64,000 bases of DNA from Xanthobacteraceae bacterium (GTDB lineage Bacteria > Pseudomonadota > Alphaproteobacteria > Rhizobiales > Xanthobacteraceae), in NCBI GenBank assembly GCA_030038995.1, contig JASHQS010000048.1:1-64000 (forward strand). Direction: 5' to 3'. Positions within the stretch are counted from its first letter, which is position 1. The number at the start of each line of letters is the position of its first letter. This document shows positions 8,252 through 17,923 of this stretch, in pieces. The position numbers and the translations under genes are program-made. The notes beneath the pieces were generated by a model. That model did not search any database. It worked only from the letters and a program-made list of their open reading frames with translations, and was not told where the DNA came from.

Positions 8252-9493
8252 ATGTTGAAGTCGTCCAACTGTCTCTTGGCCATCAATAATTACTATTATC
8301 CGCGCGGCGGCGCCGAGGTGCTGTTTCTCGAGCATAATCGGATGTTCGAGAACATCGGCTGGCAAGTCGTTCCCTTTGCGATGCGCCATCCGAAGAATCT
8401 GCCGACGCCGTGGTCTGAGTATTTCGCCGCCGAGATCGAGTTCGGCGAAAACTACGGGCTGGCCGCGAAGCTCGTTCGGGCGCCGCGCGTGGTTTATTCG
8501 CTGCAGGCCCGGCGGCGGATGCGCGACCTCCTCGACGTGGTACGGCCGCATGTCGCGCACGCCCACAACGTCTATCATCATCTGTCGCCCTCGGTGCTGC
8601 CGCTCCTTAAGGAGCGCGGCATTCCGGTGCTGATGACCTTGCACGATCTGAAACTGGCGTGTCCCGCCTACACGATGATGTTGGACGGCAAGCCGTGCGA
8701 ACGCTGCCGCGGCGGCAGGCTCTACAACGTGGCGCTCAACCGCTGCATCAAGGGTTCGCTGGCGCTGTCGAGTCTGGTGATGGTCGAGGCCTACCTGCAT
8801 CGCGCGCTGCGCCTGTACGAGGCCAATGTCGACCGGTTCGTGGTACCGAGCCGGTTTCTTTTGGAAAAGCTTGTCGACTGGGGTTTTGCGCGCGAGCGTT
8901 TTGTCCACATCCCCAATTTCGTCGACCTCGAGCAATTCAAGCCGGCGCGCGGCCTCGGCCGCCGCTTTGTCTATTGCGGCCGGCTCGACCGCTTGAAGGG
9001 CGTCGAGACTTTGCTGCGCGCCGCCGCCGCGGCGCGGCAGCCGCTCACCATTGCGGGCAGCGGGCCGGACGAAGCGCGGCTGCGCGGCATCGCCGCGCAA
9101 GCCGGAAGCGACGTGGTCTTTACCGGCCATCTCGGCAAGGAGGCGCTGCTCGGCCTCATCCAGAACGCGCGCGCCATCGTGGTGCCGTCCGAAGTCCCCG
9201 AAAATGCGCCGTTGGCGGTGCTCGAAGCCTATGCGGCCGGACGGCCGGTCATTGGCGCCGCCAATGCCGGCATTCCCGAACTCATCCGCGAGGACGAGAC
9301 CGGCGCGCTGTTTGCCACCGGCGACGTTGCAGCCCTCGCCGATGCGCTAGTGCGTTTTGCGGCACTGCCCGATCGCCGCATCGCCGCGATGGGCGCCGCC
9401 GGCCGCGCGTGGATGGAAACAGATTTCAGCCCCTCGGTCTATCTGCAGCGCCAACTCGATCTCTACGATTCGCTTGGAGTGCGGGTGCGATGA
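8252..9493 (+). CDS. Family 4 glycosyltransferase
   Basis: A GT-B glycosyltransferase of 413 residues starting at ATG 8252, four bases after the preceding stop. The N-terminal domain opens INNYYYPRGGAE, the Gly-rich loop of GT4 enzymes. The C-terminal donor-binding domain has YCGRLDRLKGVETLL and the EX7E motif in ENAPLAVLEAYAAG. A Cys cluster (CERC, then a Cys 16 residues later) marks the subfamily and may bind metal. It is cytoplasmic or peripheral to the membrane. It overlaps the next gene by four bases (ATGA), so the two GT4 genes are likely translationally coupled. Confidence 0.88.
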   Translation: MLKSSNCLLAINNYYYPRGGAEVLFLEHNRMFENIGWQVVPFAMRHPKNLPTPWSEYFAAEIEFGENYGLAAKLVRAPRVVYSLQARRRMRDLLDVVRPHVAHAHNVYHHLSPSVLPLLKERGIPVLMTLHDLKLACPAYTMMLDGKPCERCRGGRLYNVALNRCIKGSLALSSLVMVEAYLHRALRLYEANVDRFVVPSRFLLEKLVDWGFARERFVHIPNFVDLEQFKPARGLGRRFVYCGRLDRLKGVETLLRAAAAARQPLTIAGSGPDEARLRGIAAQAGSDVVFTGHLGKEALLGLIQNARAIVVPSEVPENAPLAVLEAYAAGRPVIGAANAGIPELIREDETGALFATGDVAALADALVRFAALPDRRIAAMGAAGRAWMETDFSPSVYLQRQLDLYDSLGVRVR

Positions 9494-10689
9494 ACATGAT
9501 CGCCGAACCGACCCGCCTCGAAGGGCGCCGCCGCGCGCTGCGCGTCACCATGCTCGGCATCCGCGGCTTTCCCGACGTGCAGGGCGGCGCCGAAAAGCAC
9601 GTCGAAAAATTATCATGCGCGCTCACCGCACTTGGCTGCGAGGTCGACGCGATCGTGCGCGGCGGCTACGTGCCCAAGACGCAGAAGCGCTGGCGGGGGA
9701 TCAGGTTTACCCGATTATGGGCACCGCGGATCAGCGGGGTCGAAGCCTTCGTCCATACGCTCATCGGCGTCCTGCGGGTGGCGGTCGATCGCCCCGATAT
9801 CCTCCATATCCACGCCATCGGTCCGGCCGTCTTCACGCCTCTGGCTCGGGCCCTTGGGTTGCGCGTGATCGTGACCCATCACGTGCTGAATTACGAAAAT
9901 GAAAAATGGAGCTCGCTGGCGCGCAGCGTCCTGCGCTTTGGCGAGTGGGCCGGCATGACGTTCGCCAACGGCCGCATCGCCGTGTCGGAGGATCTCGCCA
10001 CCCAGATGGTTCGCAGCTATCGGGTGCCGGTCAACGCAATACCGAATGGCATCGACAAACCGCGCGTCGTCGACTCGACCGGCACGCTGCAGGCGTTCGG
10101 ACTGACGCCGGGCCGCTACGCGCTGAGCGTCGCCAGAATCGACGAGCAGAAGCGCCAACTGGACCTGATCGCCGCCTATGCGCGCTTAAAGGCGCCGCCT
10201 TGGCGGCTCGCCCTGGTCGGCGGAGCCGATTATTCGACCGGCTACGCCAACGCCGTTGCGGAAGCCGTGCGCGAAACCTCCGGCGTTGTCATGCTCGGCC
10301 ACCAGAGCGGCGACGCGCTCGCCGAACTGTACTCCCACGCTGGTATTTTTGTCCTGGCGTCGAGCCATGAGGGTCAACCGATCGCGGTGCTCGAAGCCGC
10401 AAGTTACGGGCTTGCCTTGATCCTGAGTGACATTCCGGCGCATCGCGAACTGGCGCTGCCCGATGCGCGGCTCATCGCGCTCGGCGATGTCGCCGCTCTG
10501 GCGCAGCAGTTCGAAACGTTTTTTGCCGCCCCGGCCCCGCAACGAATGGCGGCGGATGAACGCGACCGCCTCCTGGCCAGGCACGATTGGCTCAATATCG
10601 CGCAGCGGACCTTGGCGGTCTATTTCGACGCTCTGTCCAGCGACGGCCGTGCGGCTGTTCCGGCGGCAAGGATCAGAGAATTATCGTAA
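9490..10689 (+). CDS. Family 4 glycosyltransferase
   Basis: A 399-residue GT4 enzyme from ATG 9490, overlapping the previous stop as ATGA. The frame stays open far upstream inside the previous gene, but the homology begins here. MLGIRGFPDVQGGAEKHVE is the typical N-terminus of this subgroup. The donor domain carries SVARIDEQKRQLDLI and the EX7E motif in SSHEGQPIAVLEAASYG. Its last 70 bases overlap the convergent flippase gene, which is unusual. It most likely adds a sugar to the repeat unit assembled by this locus. Confidence 0.88.
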   Translation: MNMIAEPTRLEGRRRALRVTMLGIRGFPDVQGGAEKHVEKLSCALTALGCEVDAIVRGGYVPKTQKRWRGIRFTRLWAPRISGVEAFVHTLIGVLRVAVDRPDILHIHAIGPAVFTPLARALGLRVIVTHHVLNYENEKWSSLARSVLRFGEWAGMTFANGRIAVSEDLATQMVRSYRVPVNAIPNGIDKPRVVDSTGTLQAFGLTPGRYALSVARIDEQKRQLDLIAAYARLKAPPWRLALVGGADYSTGYANAVAEAVRETSGVVMLGHQSGDALAELYSHAGIFVLASSHEGQPIAVLEAASYGLALILSDIPAHRELALPDARLIALGDVAALAQQFETFFAAPAPQRMAADERDRLLARHDWLNIAQRTLAVYFDALSSDGRAAVPAARIRELS

Positions 10690-12137
10690 GCGTCGCCGGC
10701 CGATTGCGACAACGCCGTCGTCACGTAATAGGCGCCGATCGCAGCGAGCAGCGCGCTCGCGGTCATCACGCTGGCGTACGAACCGGTAATGGCCGCCGCC
10801 GCCAGCGCCATGCAGGCGCAGGCTATCAAGATCACGTCGCGCCACGCCAGCGTACGCACGCCGACCAATTGCCGGGCGCGCAGCGCGACGATCGGATTGA
10901 ACAGGGCGACGGACAGGATCATGGCGGCGGGAATCGCGACCGGGCCGAGCCACGGCGCCAGCCCGAAAGGACTCGTCATCAGCACCGCGAACGAGGAGGC
11001 CGTTACCACCAGCGCGACGTTGGCCTGCCCGGCGATGATCAAGAGCCGGTCCGACGTGGCGTAGAACGAGGCGACGAATGAAGGGATTGCCAGCCAGATC
11101 AACGGCGTGCGCGCATCCATGTAGTTGCCAAGGAGCGGCAGCAAGATCGGCGCCATGAGCAGGACACCCGCGGTGGTCAGGGCGACGGCGCCGATGGCGA
11201 GACGCCGGCACATGTCGAATTCGCGATGCAAGCCGGCCCCGTCCTTGACCGTGAGCAAACTGCCGGCGCGCGGCGCAAAGCGCTTGAGCAGGGCCAGCTC
11301 GAAGAACGTGAACAGCGCCGCAAGCCGCGCCGCGACGGCGTAATCGGCCACCGTTGCCGAGGAGAACAGCAAGCTCGCGATCACGATGTCGGCGGCGCCG
11401 AGTTGATTGGCGAAGAGGGTCGCCATCACGAACTTGCCGCAATACGAGTAATCCCAGCGCGACCAAAGCTGCCAGCCGGCGACATCGCGGCTCGCCATGC
11501 GCCGGGCCAGCCACAGCCATGGCAGCAGCACTGACAGCGTCAGCACGTGGGCCACGTAGACGCTCGGCAAGTGCAACAGCGCGACCAGCGGCAGGAGCAC
11601 GATGCGCACGGCGCTGGGCGCAACGTCGCCCCAGAAAATCGATTCGGCCACCCGTGATCGTCCTTCCAGCGCACCCGTGGCGATGGCCAATAGCGTGGTG
11701 AAGACGACGAACGGCGCCAGTTGCTGCAGCCAGATGGCCAGCGACGGCTTGCCGAGCGCGGCGGCGACCGGCGCGGCCGCGAACACCGTAGCCAGCGCGA
11801 TGGCGCCCGACGGAATGGCGCCCACCAGCGCCGAAAAGCGCTGCAGCCTGATCTCGGCCGGGCGATCGTCGCGCTGCCGCGAAACGTGAAACAGCAGAAC
11901 CAGCGATCCGCCGATGCCCAGCGCCAGCCCGGTCAGCCGGTAGAATCCGAACGCCGTCATCAGATCGCCGAAGCTCTGCTTCGACAGCAATCGGCTGAGC
12001 ATGATGAGCACGACGAATTGCGAGGCTAAACCGAACACACGGGCGCCTGAGCCGACGACGAGAATATCGAGATAGACGCGCAAGGGCCCGTTGGAGAGGG
12101 TTCCCAACAGTTTGCCGATCGAGCGCACCAAAGACAT
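10620..12137 (-). CDS. Wzx-type polysaccharide flippase/MATE-like membrane protein
   Basis: A 505-residue integral membrane protein from ATG 12137 with about twelve to fourteen hydrophobic segments. The N-terminal part (VYLDILVVGSGARVFGLAS) and regularly spaced Gly/Pro-containing helices match polysaccharide biosynthesis/O-antigen flippases of the MOP superfamily. It would move undecaprenyl-linked repeat units across the inner membrane. It is transcribed against the glycosyltransferase genes, and its stop lies 67 bases inside the facing GT4 gene. The divergent methyltransferase starts 239 bases away, so this interval (12138-12376) should hold both promoters. Confidence 0.8.
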   Translation of the reverse strand: MSLVRSIGKLLGTLSNGPLRVYLDILVVGSGARVFGLASQFVVLIMLSRLLSKQSFGDLMTAFGFYRLTGLALGIGGSLVLLFHVSRQRDDRPAEIRLQRFSALVGAIPSGAIALATVFAAAPVAAALGKPSLAIWLQQLAPFVVFTTLLAIATGALEGRSRVAESIFWGDVAPSAVRIVLLPLVALLHLPSVYVAHVLTLSVLLPWLWLARRMASRDVAGWQLWSRWDYSYCGKFVMATLFANQLGAADIVIASLLFSSATVADYAVAARLAALFTFFELALLKRFAPRAGSLLTVKDGAGLHREFDMCRRLAIGAVALTTAGVLLMAPILLPLLGNYMDARTPLIWLAIPSFVASFYATSDRLLIIAGQANVALVVTASSFAVLMTSPFGLAPWLGPVAIPAAMILSVALFNPIVALRARQLVGVRTLAWRDVILIACACMALAAAAITGSYASVMTASALLAAIGAYYVTTALSQSAGDAYDNSLILAAGTAARPSLDRASK

Positions 12138-12376
12138 CTGCAGATTCTGCCAACCGTCGAAAACCCCGGTCGCATAGATACATCACATCGACGCGGCGTC
12201 ATGGGCTTCGCGGATCGTTTGCGTCTTTAGGTTAATGCACCGGCGCCAGCGGCTATGCGCTTTTACCTTAACCAGCAGTTCGCATCGACATCCTTCAGCC
12301 GGGCTGGCAGCATTTCCGGGTTCGCGCAGTGCCGCGGCCTGGTTGACGATGCGCCGGCGCGGCGCATGTATCTGCG

Positions 12377-13282
12377 ATGATCTCAGGTGGAGTTGCGGAT
12401 TTGAGTTACGATTCGCTGTTGACCGAAGCCGAGTTCGCAAAGTTCGCGCCCAATGCCGAGGTGCTGCGTTATATCGAGCTGACGCGGCAGCGGCTTGGTC
12501 TGAAAAGAAACGAGATGAAAGTCCTCGATTGGGGCAGCGGGCGCGGCGAATATGTCCTTTGGCTGCGCAATGCCGGTTACGACGCCTATGGTGCCGAAAT
12601 CCGCCGCGAAGCGGCGGAACGCGGTAAAGGTCTGTTTGGCGTCCGCAACCATGATTTCGAGCGCCTCGTCAAGCGCATCGGTCCCGACTGCCGTACCGAT
12701 CTGTCCGCCGGCGTTTTTCATTTCGTCTTCACCCATTACGTGCTCGAGCACGTGGCCGACATCCATGCCGTGACCCGCGAGATTGCCCGCGTCACTGCGC
12801 CCGGCGGCTACGGCTTCCACGTCTACCCGGGCAAGCTGCGGCCGATCGAGCCGCATCTGTTCATGCCCTTCGTGCACTGGTTGCCGAAAAGTCCGCTGCG
12901 CAAGTGGGCGATCCGAGCGTTTCTCGCCTGCGGGATCGAGCCGAGATGGGACTGGCTCGCGCACGAGACCATGCGGAGAAAAACCGCCGCCTATCACGAT
13001 TTCTGCATGCAGGAGACATTTTATCGCCCGTTCTACGAGGTGCGCGGCAGTTTCAGCAATGTGGGCTTCGAGGTGGCCTCGGTTGCCGCCGATCACCCCT
13101 CGCTGCGCCGGCTGCGCGCCATTCCCAAGCCGCTTGTCGAGTTTCCCGTCAGGCTGTTTCAGACCGTCGAGATCATCGTCCGCAAGCCGCCAGCCGCCAG
13201 CCGCGCCCTTGAGCGCCTAGCTGTGGCGCCGCGTTGCGACGGGCCGGTTGGCAGACGATGCGCAAGCACGCTTGCGGCTTAG
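12377..13282 (+). CDS. Class I SAM-dependent methyltransferase
   Basis: A 301-residue protein from ATG 12377. Motif I is VLDWGSGRGEYVLWLR near residue 50, followed by the acidic end of strand 2 (YGAEI). HYVLEHVADIHAVTREI then ARVTAPGGYGFHVYP correspond to motifs post-I and III of methyltransferase_11/23-type enzymes. The C-terminal 100 residues are not conserved with a family I recognise. In this context it could methylate a sugar of the polymer or cap the chain end. It is divergent from the flippase gene and convergent with the GNAT gene. Confidence 0.8.
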   Translation: MISGGVADLSYDSLLTEAEFAKFAPNAEVLRYIELTRQRLGLKRNEMKVLDWGSGRGEYVLWLRNAGYDAYGAEIRREAAERGKGLFGVRNHDFERLVKRIGPDCRTDLSAGVFHFVFTHYVLEHVADIHAVTREIARVTAPGGYGFHVYPGKLRPIEPHLFMPFVHWLPKSPLRKWAIRAFLACGIEPRWDWLAHETMRRKTAAYHDFCMQETFYRPFYEVRGSFSNVGFEVASVAADHPSLRRLRAIPKPLVEFPVRLFQTVEIIVRKPPAASRALERLAVAPRCDGPVGRRCASTLAA

Positions 13283-13320
13283 GATGCTGCGGGCCGGCAT
13301 CCGCGCCGTCCGGCGAAGGC

Positions 13321-14328
13321 TTACCAGGTGTCGATGTCGCCGCGAAACAGGCGCCAGCGACTGGGATCTTCGACATCGCCGGGCGCGCCCAGATTCTTCA
13401 CGATGAAACGGATCTTCGGCGGCACACGGACGAACAGGCATTTCCGCAGGCCCTGCAGAAGGGTGCGGTCGCGGAAATAACGATTGAGCGCGATCGTCAA
13501 GACGGTGACGAAGCGCTGCGCCCGCGCCGCCTTTATGAGGTCACGCAGCGCGGCCTCGAGCAACGCTGCGTCGGGGCTCGTGCTGGTCACATCGCCGATT
13601 ATCAGCTCGGTGATTCGGCCACGCCTATTGGACTTCAAATCGAAACGGACGCGTCCGCGCGCCGAGCCGTAATGAAAGTAACGATATGCCGCGCCGTCGC
13701 GGCAATGACAGCGCCATTCGAGAAAATCCGCATCATGCGCCAAGACGTACGCGTTTGCCGGACGGTACGCCTCGATCGGTTCGGCTGTTTGCGCAAATCC
13801 CATATCGGCCCGAATGGAATGGAGCGGAGCCAAGACGGAAACCGGGTTGATCAGCCGCGCATACCAGGTGAGGTCCAGAGGATGAGCGTAGCCGTCGCGA
13901 GCAAGACCGGGAAACGACTGCTTCACTGGGAATCCTATTAACAAGTCGATGCCCGCGAATTCTCTGGTCTGGGCCAGCGCATCGAGAAGGCGGCCGAAGA
14001 TCCGCCGGCCGCGATACGCGCTCGCCACTAGGGCGCTTACGCCCTGGAAGCTCGTCAAGCGTTGGTCTCCAAGTAGGTAGGGCCAGTAGATGAGGGCCTC
14101 CAATCCGACGACGCGGTCACCGTCGAGCGCGACCAGCCGAATGCAGCGATCACGCTGGAACGGATGGTCGTAAAACCGAATGAAGCTGCGTTCTCGTTCC
14201 TCGGGCGCTCCGCCATAATGGCTCGATATCAGGGCTCCCACCTGAGACCGCATCGAGTCCTGATAGGTCGTGATGCGAATGCCGTCATCCCGCCTCGGCG
14301 CAGCGATGGCGGCGGATCGGGGGCTCAC
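13321..14328 (-). CDS. GNAT-family N-acetyltransferase in polysaccharide operon
   Basis: A 335-residue protein from GTG 14328. This start overlaps the upstream stop as GTGA and removes an unconserved 45-residue extension. The N-terminal half has a GNAT fold: RLVALDGDRVVGLEALIY, then VSALVASAYRGRRIFGRLLD, where the RGxxIF region is the acetyl-CoA pyrophosphate loop. The C-terminal half contains a second, less clear GNAT-like repeat, as in FemAB-like or tandem-GNAT proteins. It is the last gene of a three-gene operon with a deacetylase and a nucleotidyltransferase. It may acetylate a sugar amine freed by the deacetylase; this is inference. Confidence 0.72.
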   Translation of the reverse strand: MSPRSAAIAAPRRDDGIRITTYQDSMRSQVGALISSHYGGAPEERERSFIRFYDHPFQRDRCIRLVALDGDRVVGLEALIYWPYLLGDQRLTSFQGVSALVASAYRGRRIFGRLLDALAQTREFAGIDLLIGFPVKQSFPGLARDGYAHPLDLTWYARLINPVSVLAPLHSIRADMGFAQTAEPIEAYRPANAYVLAHDADFLEWRCHCRDGAAYRYFHYGSARGRVRFDLKSNRRGRITELIIGDVTSTSPDAALLEAALRDLIKAARAQRFVTVLTIALNRYFRDRTLLQGLRKCLFVRVPPKIRFIVKNLGAPGDVEDPSRWRLFRGDIDTW

Positions 14329-15275
14329 AGGTCGCTCGGCTGCGGCACGAGCTCTGCCGGCCACAGATGCGCGTCCGCCGACGCCCGCGCAGCACTGCGC
14401 GCGAGAAAATACAGGCAGTGAGGCAGCGGCCAGGCGGCGTCGATGAAATCGCGGCGTAGGCACAGGATCGGCGGCGAGCGATCTGCGGGCACAATATGAC
14501 AGCCACGCTCGGTGGATGCGCTGCTTTCATAGCCGGCGCGGGCCATGGCATCGATGACTTGCCGCCGGATGTGAAAAAAGCGTCCGAACGGCCATGCGAA
14601 GTGGCGGATCGGGCCGAGCCTTGCTTCGAGCTCAGCCCGCGATCCTTCGATTTCGTCCTCGAGCTCGGCCGGGCCGAGCGCGGCCAGGTTTGCATGCGTG
14701 CGCGTATGGCTGCCGACCTCGTGCCCGGCGCGCAGCATTGTGTCGAGATCGCCCCACGAGACGAACTGCGTCGGCGCGACGCCAAGGCGGTCGCGGCAGA
14801 ACGCGCTCACACTGTCCAAACGCTTTTCGTTGACCACCGCCGAACAGACGAAGACACAAGCGTACGCCCCGAACTCCTTGAGTATGCGCAGGCTCGCGAG
14901 ACAGCTTCTAAAACCATCATCGAGGCTGAATGCGAGCAGGGGGCGGTCGATGTCGCCGCGACGCACGTGATCGACTGCATCGCTGTAGCGAACGAAGCGA
15001 TGGGTGCGTGCAAGCTGCGTTAGCAGGAGTCGAAATCTGTTCTCCGCGGTTGCTGCCACCGAATGCAAGGAAATGAAGTGCACGCGCGGCCGTGCAAGGC
15101 CGCGTTCCAGCTCGCCACTCAGTCGCTGCAGGCCGGCAAGAGACGACAGAACGACATGACGGGCGATGCCGCGGGCGCGCCAAGGCCGGGCCCGCTCGAT
15201 CATGCCGGCCCGGCCGAACCTTATGGGCGCTAGATCGGAAAGCGTTTTCGCCGTGTCGTCGGGCGAAGTCGTCAT
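14325..15275 (-). CDS. NodB-type polysaccharide deacetylase
   Basis: A 316-residue protein from ATG 15275, overlapping the upstream stop as ATGA. NodB motifs are AFSLDDGFRSC, with the paired Asp residues, and EVGSHTRTHANLAALG, giving the HxxxH metal site. WPFGRFFHIRR follows. The protein lacks a signal peptide. It differs from the deacetylase at 2118-3146, so the locus has two separate deacetylation activities or two targets. It is coupled on both sides by four-base overlaps, suggesting equal production with the nucleotidyltransferase and the GNAT protein. Confidence 0.82.
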   Translation of the reverse strand: MTTSPDDTAKTLSDLAPIRFGRAGMIERARPWRARGIARHVVLSSLAGLQRLSGELERGLARPRVHFISLHSVAATAENRFRLLLTQLARTHRFVRYSDAVDHVRRGDIDRPLLAFSLDDGFRSCLASLRILKEFGAYACVFVCSAVVNEKRLDSVSAFCRDRLGVAPTQFVSWGDLDTMLRAGHEVGSHTRTHANLAALGPAELEDEIEGSRAELEARLGPIRHFAWPFGRFFHIRRQVIDAMARAGYESSASTERGCHIVPADRSPPILCLRRDFIDAAWPLPHCLYFLARSAARASADAHLWPAELVPQPSDL

Positions 15276-16459
15276 CTCTGTCTTCTCCGCGCAATCCAGG
15301 CAATCGGACGCATGAGCGGATAGAGAAAGAACAGCGGATCTGGCAGGGACAGCGTGTGCCAATCGGCCGCCGTAAACCATTCCCGCCGAGCCTGCTCCAA
15401 CCGGTAGCGCCAGTCCGGCTTGAGCGACAGGCGATAGAGTCGCTTCCAGAGCGAATAGCGCGCGATCGCGGCGGCGGAGCCGCGCGCAGGCGTCGCGTGC
15501 CAGGCGGCCCCGGAATAAAGATGCGCAAGAATGCGATCGAGGCGCCGCACCGCGGCGGTCGCCCGGGCCTGCGCCAGGTGACGGCCGTCGACCGGCAGCG
15601 CCAGCCAATCGTGCGCGAGCATCAAGGCATGCAGCATCGGCGCCGCGAGCCCCTCCCGTTCGGCCGCTGCCAGCGTGCCTGCGATGCTGCCGTCCGCGTG
15701 CACCGCGCCGGCGAAATCAACCAACCACTGCAGCCGTTCCCAGACGTGTCCGGCGCCATGCGCACAGAGATAAACCGGCAGAACCGCGCGCGGCAGCGTC
15801 GGAATCAGGCTGCCGCCGAGCTTCACTTCATCGCGCTCGCGCCACCACACATCGAAGTCGGTCACAAGAAGAGACGGCGTATCCCTGAGCCGGTGGTGCA
15901 GTTCGAGGCATGTGCCAGTACGCGCGTGCCGGAACTCGACGTCCTTGATCAGCCTTGCGTAGTGGCGGCGTTGCCGGGGTGAGCGGGCATATTCATGACG
16001 TCGATAGCCGAGCCGCTCCACGAGTTCGGCCGCGTCGCCGAATCTCGCCGGGTCAACAAGCACGTCGATGTCGCGGGCGTCGCGCTTTGCGCCCTCACCG
16101 AAGAGCTGCGCCGAAAGAACTATCCCTTTTAGGAACAGAACACGAATTCCCGCTTCAGCGAAGGCCTCATGCAGAAGGTGGACCTCGGCGATTTGGCCAA
16201 GGCTGCGCTGCAGCGCCGAAATAGCCTGCCGTTTGATCTTGTCGAACACCGGCGCCGGCACAGTGGAGGAGCCCTGGAGCCGGGCGAACAGGAGCGGCGC
16301 GACCCGGTGCCGGCGGGCGCCGGCCACAATGGCGTTCCAGTCGATCTTCGCAGCGGCCGCCTCGTGTAGCGCCTCCCCCGCCGCAGCGTCATAAGGCGTC
16401 CGCAACGCGAGGCAGAATAGACGGAATTCCGGGGGCATCTGCATAAAGCGACCCGACAT
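15272..16459 (-). CDS. Nucleotidyltransferase-family protein (PF14907-like)
   Basis: A 395-residue protein from ATG 16459; a second ATG at 16444 is possible. The frame continues upstream into the antisense of the RND adaptor, but that part is not plausible protein. The core motif KRDARDIDVLVDP is the GxRDxxDxDxxV metal-binding site of uncharacterised nucleotidyltransferases seen in polysaccharide and lasso-peptide-type loci. FLKGIVLS lies just before it, and ELHHRL and CAHGAGHVWERLQWLVDFA come after, all typical of the family. Its substrate is unknown. It is the first gene of a coupled trio with a deacetylase and a GNAT enzyme. Confidence 0.75.
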   Translation of the reverse strand: MSGRFMQMPPEFRLFCLALRTPYDAAAGEALHEAAAAKIDWNAIVAGARRHRVAPLLFARLQGSSTVPAPVFDKIKRQAISALQRSLGQIAEVHLLHEAFAEAGIRVLFLKGIVLSAQLFGEGAKRDARDIDVLVDPARFGDAAELVERLGYRRHEYARSPRQRRHYARLIKDVEFRHARTGTCLELHHRLRDTPSLLVTDFDVWWRERDEVKLGGSLIPTLPRAVLPVYLCAHGAGHVWERLQWLVDFAGAVHADGSIAGTLAAAEREGLAAPMLHALMLAHDWLALPVDGRHLAQARATAAVRRLDRILAHLYSGAAWHATPARGSAAAIARYSLWKRLYRLSLKPDWRYRLEQARREWFTAADWHTLSLPDPLFFLYPLMRPIAWIARRRQR

Positions 16460-16750
16460 GCGGTCCAAGCCCGCCGCTGATACGCATAGTCTAGCAGACG
16501 TCGCCCGGAGATAAACTCGTCCGGGCAATCGCGTGGGTGTTGCGGTTCGGAAAGCGAGGGCAGCGGGCTTTGTCGGCCTTGGGCTGGCGGCGAAACTGAA
16601 GAACGGGCGGCGGCCAGAGTTTACGCAATCGTTATGCGGGCCGTGGCAGCCGTGGCAGCCGCCACCACATGTCACCTTACCGAAGTTTAATTGGCTTTGC
16701 CGGATCGCACCGGCTTTCAGAAGCGGCGCCGGCAAGCTATAGAAGCGCGA

Positions 16751-17923
16751 ATGAGGGCATTGGCGAAAGGGCGCAAATCCAGGCCGGTTGTGTGGGCGGT
16801 CGTAGGGCTTGCGGCGGCGGCCGTTGTCGCCGGTATCGCGGTTTCCCGGCTGACCAAGATGCAGCCCGCCCGTGCGGCGGCTCCGCCTTCCGTCCCGGTC
16901 GTCGCCGCCACCGCCGAGCAACACGACGTTCCGATCTACTATGATGCCCTCGGCACGGTCATGGCCTTCAACACGGTGGCAATCCGGGCTCAGGTTACCG
17001 GCCAGATCGTCTCCGTCGACTTTCGCCAGGGGCAGGACGTCAAGCAAGGCGACGTCCTCGCCAAGATCGATCCCGATCCGTTTCAGGCCGCCCTCGACCA
17101 GGCAGTGGCAAAGAAAGGCGAGGACCAAGCGCAGTTGATCGACGCGCAAAAGGATCTGGTGCGATTTAAGACCCTGGTGCTGCGAAACGCCGAGACCCAG
17201 CAGAACGTCGACGCGCAGCAGGCCAAGGTCGATCAATTCAAGGCGACCATCGACGCCGATCAGGCGGCGATCGAGGCGGCGCGCACTCAGCTTGGCTTCA
17301 CCACCATAGCGGCGCCGATCGACGGCGTAGTGGGATTCCGGCAAATCGACATCGGCAACATCATCCATCCTACCGACGCTAATCCGCTCACCGTTCTCAC
17401 CCAGATCAAACCGTGCTACGCGGTGTTCACGCTGCCGCAGACAGACCTCGGACCGGTGCGCGAGGCGATGTTGCGCGGGCCGGTCGAGGTACTCGCCTTC
17501 GACCAAGACAACGCGCAGCAGTTGGCAAAGGGTCAACTCCTTCTCATCGACAACCAGATCGACCAGAGCACCAGCACGATCCGGCTAAAGGCGCAGTTTC
17601 CAAATGCGGACGAGCGGCTTTGGCCGGGCGAATTCGTCCACGTCCACACACTGATCACGATCCGGAAGAACGCCGTCACGGCTCCCACGGTCGCCGTGCA
17701 GCGAGGCCCTGACGGTTACTACGTGTGGGTGATCAGGCCCGACGACACCGTGGAGCAGCGCCCGGTCCAGGTGCAGATCGTCAGCGAGAGCACGGCGGTG
17801 ATCCGCGAGGGTCTCAGCGCCGGCGAACGCATCGTCACGGACGGACAGTCGCGGCTTGACGTGGACAGTCACGTCGCCATTCGGCCTGCGCCGGCCTCCC
17901 CGCAACACGCTGACCAAGGCTGA
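16751..17923 (+). CDS. RND efflux periplasmic adaptor (membrane fusion protein, MdtA/AcrA-like)
   Basis: A 390-residue protein from ATG 16751; 20 further in-frame residues upstream lack signal features. A single N-terminal hydrophobic helix (residues about 11-30) anchors or exports it. The lipoyl half-motif RAQVTGQIVSVDFRQGQDV, the helical hairpin and the beta-barrel segment TIAAPIDGVVGFRQIDIGN are typical of HlyD/AcrA adaptors. It would link the inner-membrane pump encoded next to an outer-membrane channel, which is not encoded in the window. Its stop overlaps the pump start by one base (TGATG), so the two are coupled. Confidence 0.92.
   Translation: MRALAKGRKSRPVVWAVVGLAAAAVVAGIAVSRLTKMQPARAAAPPSVPVVAATAEQHDVPIYYDALGTVMAFNTVAIRAQVTGQIVSVDFRQGQDVKQGDVLAKIDPDPFQAALDQAVAKKGEDQAQLIDAQKDLVRFKTLVLRNAETQQNVDAQQAKVDQFKATIDADQAAIEAARTQLGFTTIAAPIDGVVGFRQIDIGNIIHPTDANPLTVLTQIKPCYAVFTLPQTDLGPVREAMLRGPVEVLAFDQDNAQQLAKGQLLLIDNQIDQSTSTIRLKAQFPNADERLWPGEFVHVHTLITIRKNAVTAPTVAVQRGPDGYYVWVIRPDDTVEQRPVQVQIVSESTAVIREGLSAGERIVTDGQSRLDVDSHVAIRPAPASPQHADQG

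Noticed and set aside
8659-9489. Upstream extension of the second GT4 frame
   Set aside because: It runs inside the first GT4 gene in another frame; GT4 homology begins at ATG 9490 with a four-base overlap.
16460-17536. Long N-terminal extension of the nucleotidyltransferase frame
   Set aside because: It lies antisense to the RND adaptor and has no similarity to any protein; the family homology starts at 16459.
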